Of a DNA stretch of 64,000 nt, positions 60,492 through 64,000 are shown one piece after another. The position numbers and the translations under genes are program-made. Numbering within the stretch: position 1 is the first letter of the stretch; every line of letters begins with the position of its first letter. The notes beneath the pieces were generated by a model that was not told where the DNA came from, did not search any database, and was given only the letters and a program-made list of their open reading frames with translations. Location of the stretch: the NCBI GenBank assembly GCA_000328365.1, contig KB294122.1, forward strand, positions 1,570-65,569, in the 5' to 3' direction. The DNA is from Capitella teleta. Its lineage: Eukaryota > Annelida > Polychaeta > Capitellidae.

Positions 60492-61451
60492 TCAAATAGG
60501 ATCCTTGTTTGAGCATTGCACATTGAACTCATGCACTGATACAAAAAATTCATTTGAACCAGCCAGTATGATGAAGACATATCTCATGAACTAAAAGTAA
60601 GGAATGTTTACGATGAAACCAGCCATCCACGTAAATTCCATCACTGATACATGTACCAACTTCAGGTGCACAAGAAAGCTTGTTTTTCTGTTAAAAGTGG
60701 ACTCTTCTGGTTCAATTTGTTTTGTTGTTGCTTTTAAATTGCGGATTGCAAGTCCAAAGAAAATTGCATTCACAAAGAGAAGAAGTGTGACAGGTAATCC
60801 AAATGACAAACCCAAGCTCAATCCACCAACGATCCAACATAAAAACAAACTTCCGTATTGAAATAGATTGAAATAGTGAAGAGTCATACATGTAGAGACA
60901 ATAACATATGGCGACCCAATGCAGTACAGATAGAATCCTTTGCTAGCTACACCAGTAAAATGATGATTACATATGTCCTTGTATACCATGTAAATTAAGC
61001 TGGAAAGAGATTGCAGAAAAACGAGGATAGCCAACTGAAATGCGGAAGAGCAGCTACAATAGTGCAGGCGAAATGATTATTCACAAGGAGCCCAGCCAAA
61101 AGGAAGTTGCTATGTCCAATTATGAACACAATGAACAATATAATCATTATTTCACCCAGGTCATTTCGAAGTGCATTGAAAATAATGTGAATGAGAAGCG
61201 ATATCATTAAACCAATGATCAACAAAATGGAAAGGGCTATATTGATAATCTGCGCAAAGAGTATTCCAACAAACGCTATTGCATTTGTTTCGGATTGTTG
61301 TGTATTAGCCAATGGAATATTTACTCATTTCTAACTGACATTGTGAATGATTACCATCTGTTGCTTGTAACATGTTTATGTCAGCAAACTCGCCAATCAG
61401 CCTCATAACACTCTCTTTCAGGTGAAACATGGAATAGTCTGCATCAGCCAT
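60492..61451 (-). pseudogene. Class B (adhesion-type, 7tm_2) G-protein-coupled receptor, broken
   Basis: The minus strand encodes a seven-helix domain in family order. TM1-TM2 are in ILLIIGLMISLLIHIIFNAL, NDLGEIMIILFIVFIIG. The TM3 start is ACTIVAALPHFSWLSSFF, matching the family's ACxxVAxLLHYFxLxxFxW. TM4 is in KGFYLYCIGSPYVIVST, TM5 in LSFGLPVTLLLFVNAIFFGL, TM6 in HVSVMEFTWMAGFIVNIP and TM7 in RYVFIILAGSNEFFVSV. Two defects are visible. One is a frame change inside TM3 at a run of five T (near 61015-61025). The other is an in-frame TAG between TM6 and TM7 (near 60575). No GPS domain or long ectodomain is found upstream; a 48-codon frame at 61451-61305 (MADADYSMFHLKESV) could be a first exon. 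Either a pseudogene or sequencing error at the homopolymer plus a shortened receptor. Confidence 0.8.
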
Positions 61452-61576
61452 TAAGCACAAACTCAGTGCATGTACCAGACAAGACGAAAGGGTGAAGACA
61501 TCGAATGGCCCGACAAGACACGCGATTGGACAGAGCGAGGAATTTAAATTATTAATTATTACAAATTAATATTGTA

Positions 61577-61985
61577 CAGAGTGGGCCAAAAGTAGTCTAT
61601 CTACTCTATGTTAAAAGGTTAAATGCTTTCCACTGGTGCTACGCATTTCTGAGAAAGTGTTACAAAACAGATCGCAGTGTAAAAATCACACACACATAAG
61701 AGAAATATATACTTTGTATGGTTAGTCTTACATAATTTATATTCCAATATCATCAACATTTATGCCGATTTATCTCAATTAATAGAATGCACTCATCATT
61801 TCGCGATTTGTCCACTTTTTGCGACAAACAGAGCCCCGAAACATGGATAAGCTTCATTGAACGCATAATTAAGGCAACGCTATCGAACTATTGTTTATGT
61901 TTGAGATTGCTATTGTTTAGATAGTAGCACTAATATTTATCTCCTAAAATAAAAACAAAGCAGTTTTTATTGAAGCGCCATACAA
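61577..61985 (-). mobile_element. Second copy of the mariner-like element (truncated)
   Basis: It starts TA|CAGAGTGGGCCAAAAGTAGT and continues with sequence homologous, in reverse complement, to 57510-57905 (shared blocks include TAGAATGCACTCATCATTT-like and GTTACAAAACAGATCGCAGT). The opposite terminus was not found. Confidence 0.8.
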
Positions 61986-62092
61986 GATATGACATATGTC
62001 AACAATTATTGACGTAAGATATGATTACAATGCATGTTTTATGGTGTATATAGGTCCATGTTAAAATTAGCAGACTATTGTATTATTATTGT

Positions 62093-62136
62093 TGGTAAAA
62101 GGCGAGTTTCCATAAGGAAAATTGCCTTTACCAACT
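62093..62136. repeat. Imperfect hairpin
   Basis: TTGGTAAAAGGCGAGTTTCC, then ATAA, then GGAAAATTGCCTTTACCAA: long arms with about three mismatches or bulges. Confidence 0.8.
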
Positions 62137-62480
62137 AGCTTTATATGACAGACCATATGTCACATATTTATGCGGTATTAGATGGGCCTGGTGTCTGACA
62201 AGTTCTGACACGCGAAAGAATAAAATGATCTAATTTAACGGCACTGGGGACGCTTTTATTTGCTAGTGGTTTCACTAGAGTGAAACGTAAACTAGGCGTC
62301 TCTTCTCCACAAGGCTCCATGGCTGCTGTCATCCACCTGAGGAGTAGACATCCTTTACTAACTTTTAAAGGGAAATTGAAAATATTATGCCTCTAACATT
62401 TTTCAATAGATTACTTCCATTCAATGTGTAACCCAAAGGAATGCTGTCTGCGGCATCTCATGACATCTATGCTAAGGCGC

Positions 62481-62513
<33 letters not shown>

Positions 62514-64000
62514 CAATTTTGATTATCTTTATAGCCTTTCATTTTTTAAACCTAAGATGTGGGTGTTAAGTAGCACACTTTTAATGGTTGGCAGGTGAAG
62601 TAAAGGTTTACAAAAGAACCATTCTAGTTTCTCTTGATAACTCTATTCTCATCTAACGATTTCAAAGCATAGAAGAAAAATTGAACGCGGCGACAACGAG
62701 CGTGACACGTGCTGTCTGGGATCTCCAGACGAAACCAAAACGAATTTCCGGTTGAAGAAAGGAGAAAATGGCTTACATTGGATCCTTTAGGGTTGATTGG
62801 AAGTTAGAACATAATTTAATTCGATACTTTTTACCCCTTAATTGAGAAACATAAAGAAACAGTTTAAAAGTGTCAATTAATTGGTTGTTGTTCATACAAT
62901 TTTTGCGATCACCATTCTCAGTTTTCATATAAATTATAAATAACAACCATAGGTCCAAACAGACATGTATTTGTAAGCATTATGTTCTACTATTATACTA
63001 TACAGCTGCTGTATACGGAACGCTTGCACTGACCTCGTACTTCTTTTACAGCAGCTAGAGGCTGTGTAAGAACAAAAAGAAAAGAACTTTCTCGGCAGCG
63101 AGATAATATGTTTAGCATATATATCAAAGAAATCGAAAAAAAAAATCATCATAGATTACCAGAAAAAAAAAGCACATTCACTAAGCATTCATGAAATATA
63201 TACATGAAATATAGATAAGATATAGATCTAGAGAGTGAAAAAAAAAATGATAATACAAATATAGAAATTGCAGAGGCCAGGTTTCCCAGGCATGAGAAGT
63301 GAAATTATTTCGATACTGATAATTAAATGTCTGATGAAGGGATTTAATCAGTTGCTTAAAAACATATTCTTCACCCACACACTGACATTGCGCGCCGACT
63401 AGGAGGTGGAGTTTGCCTAAACTTAGAGGTTGAGTTCGCCAAAGTTAACACGGTTTAACGCTGGAGTTCTACTATGCTTCTTTTGAAGATTTGCGTTAAC
63501 GGTCGATCAAACGATCCGTGGCATTATCGTTCCCTTTTTAATATCATTTAATTATTTTACTAATATCTCCGTTGTTTACAGTTACCATGAGATGAGATTT
63601 TGATTAAACCTCCAGGGAAAACTACACTCCACGATTCGGTAAGGTTTGGAGCTGTTGTATTACATTAGCTCGGAAATTTTGTATTAACATTGAAAACATA
63701 TAAATAGCGTGAGCACATTTTGGTGTTTCATTGGAATTCGGTCTTCATTTTTGGATGAACGTGATGCTCTAATTTCGGTTACGCCGAGTGTACTTTCCTT
63801 TGTGATCAATGTGTTTTTTTTTTTTTTTTTTGCACTTCGTGATCCCTTGGCAAAAAGTCCAAAAACAACTCTCATCGTGAAGATGGCGGTAAATTGGATC
63901 AGATGAGTCAAAAATGAGATTCGCATTTCGAAACTGAGCAAGGAGACAGCGGGGGAGGATTTCAAAAGGAGGCTCGGTTTGCAGCTCATTGGTTTGATCC
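62137..64000. other. Intergenic DNA, nothing recognised
   Basis: It contains a T-run of 28 (62486-62513) and another of 18 near 63813. Short frames near 63684-63989 overlap the T-run and carry no recognisable motif. Confidence 0.4.

Overview
The window reads as A+T-rich nuclear DNA from an invertebrate animal. The genes have short GT-AG introns (about 45-600 bp, one of 1.7 kb) and include a class B (adhesion-type) seven-helix receptor relic, two candidate ciliary genes and core eukaryotic genes. Short introns beside a long gene-poor stretch would suit a sponge or another early-branching marine animal, but I cannot fix the taxon from sequence alone. Exon coordinates below were worked out by hand from splice motifs and protein conservation.

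Layout. 1-5.7 kb is transposon debris: a broken Ty3/Gypsy pol running off the left edge, a long (TAA)n array, a 31-bp minisatellite, a pogo-like fragment cut by a 651-bp DNA element, a LINE tail and a piece of an unrecognised protein. 6-23 kb is the genic block: COQ7 (+), ZCCHC7 (+), a divergent pair of small W/Y/P-rich proteins sharing a promoter with an X-box-like site (- and +), PFDN2 (-), and a single-pass membrane protein with two six-cysteine modules (+). 23.4-60 kb shows no gene I can support. It holds DNA elements, two tRNA-derived SINE families, LINE fragments, a solo LTR nested in a mariner-like element, several dispersed repeats and some near-perfect short-loop palindromes. At 60.5-61.5 kb lies a decayed or mis-sequenced class B receptor (-), followed by another mariner-like copy and unassigned DNA.

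What the genes do. COQ7 is a mitochondrial ubiquinone-synthesis hydroxylase, ZCCHC7 is the zinc-knuckle subunit of the nuclear TRAMP RNA-surveillance complex, and PFDN2 is a chaperone subunit for nascent actin and tubulin. The divergent pair is plausibly ciliary. There is no sign of an operon; adjacent genes are placed head-to-head or tail-to-tail.

Most interesting signal. One SINE family has four copies here. Two are exactly 61-bp insertions, each with its own 13-14 bp target duplication and each starting at the same nucleotide. The small hairpin inside this 61-bp unit changes between copies mostly by paired substitutions, while the sequence on either side is almost constant. This looks like a discrete structured RNA being retroposed.
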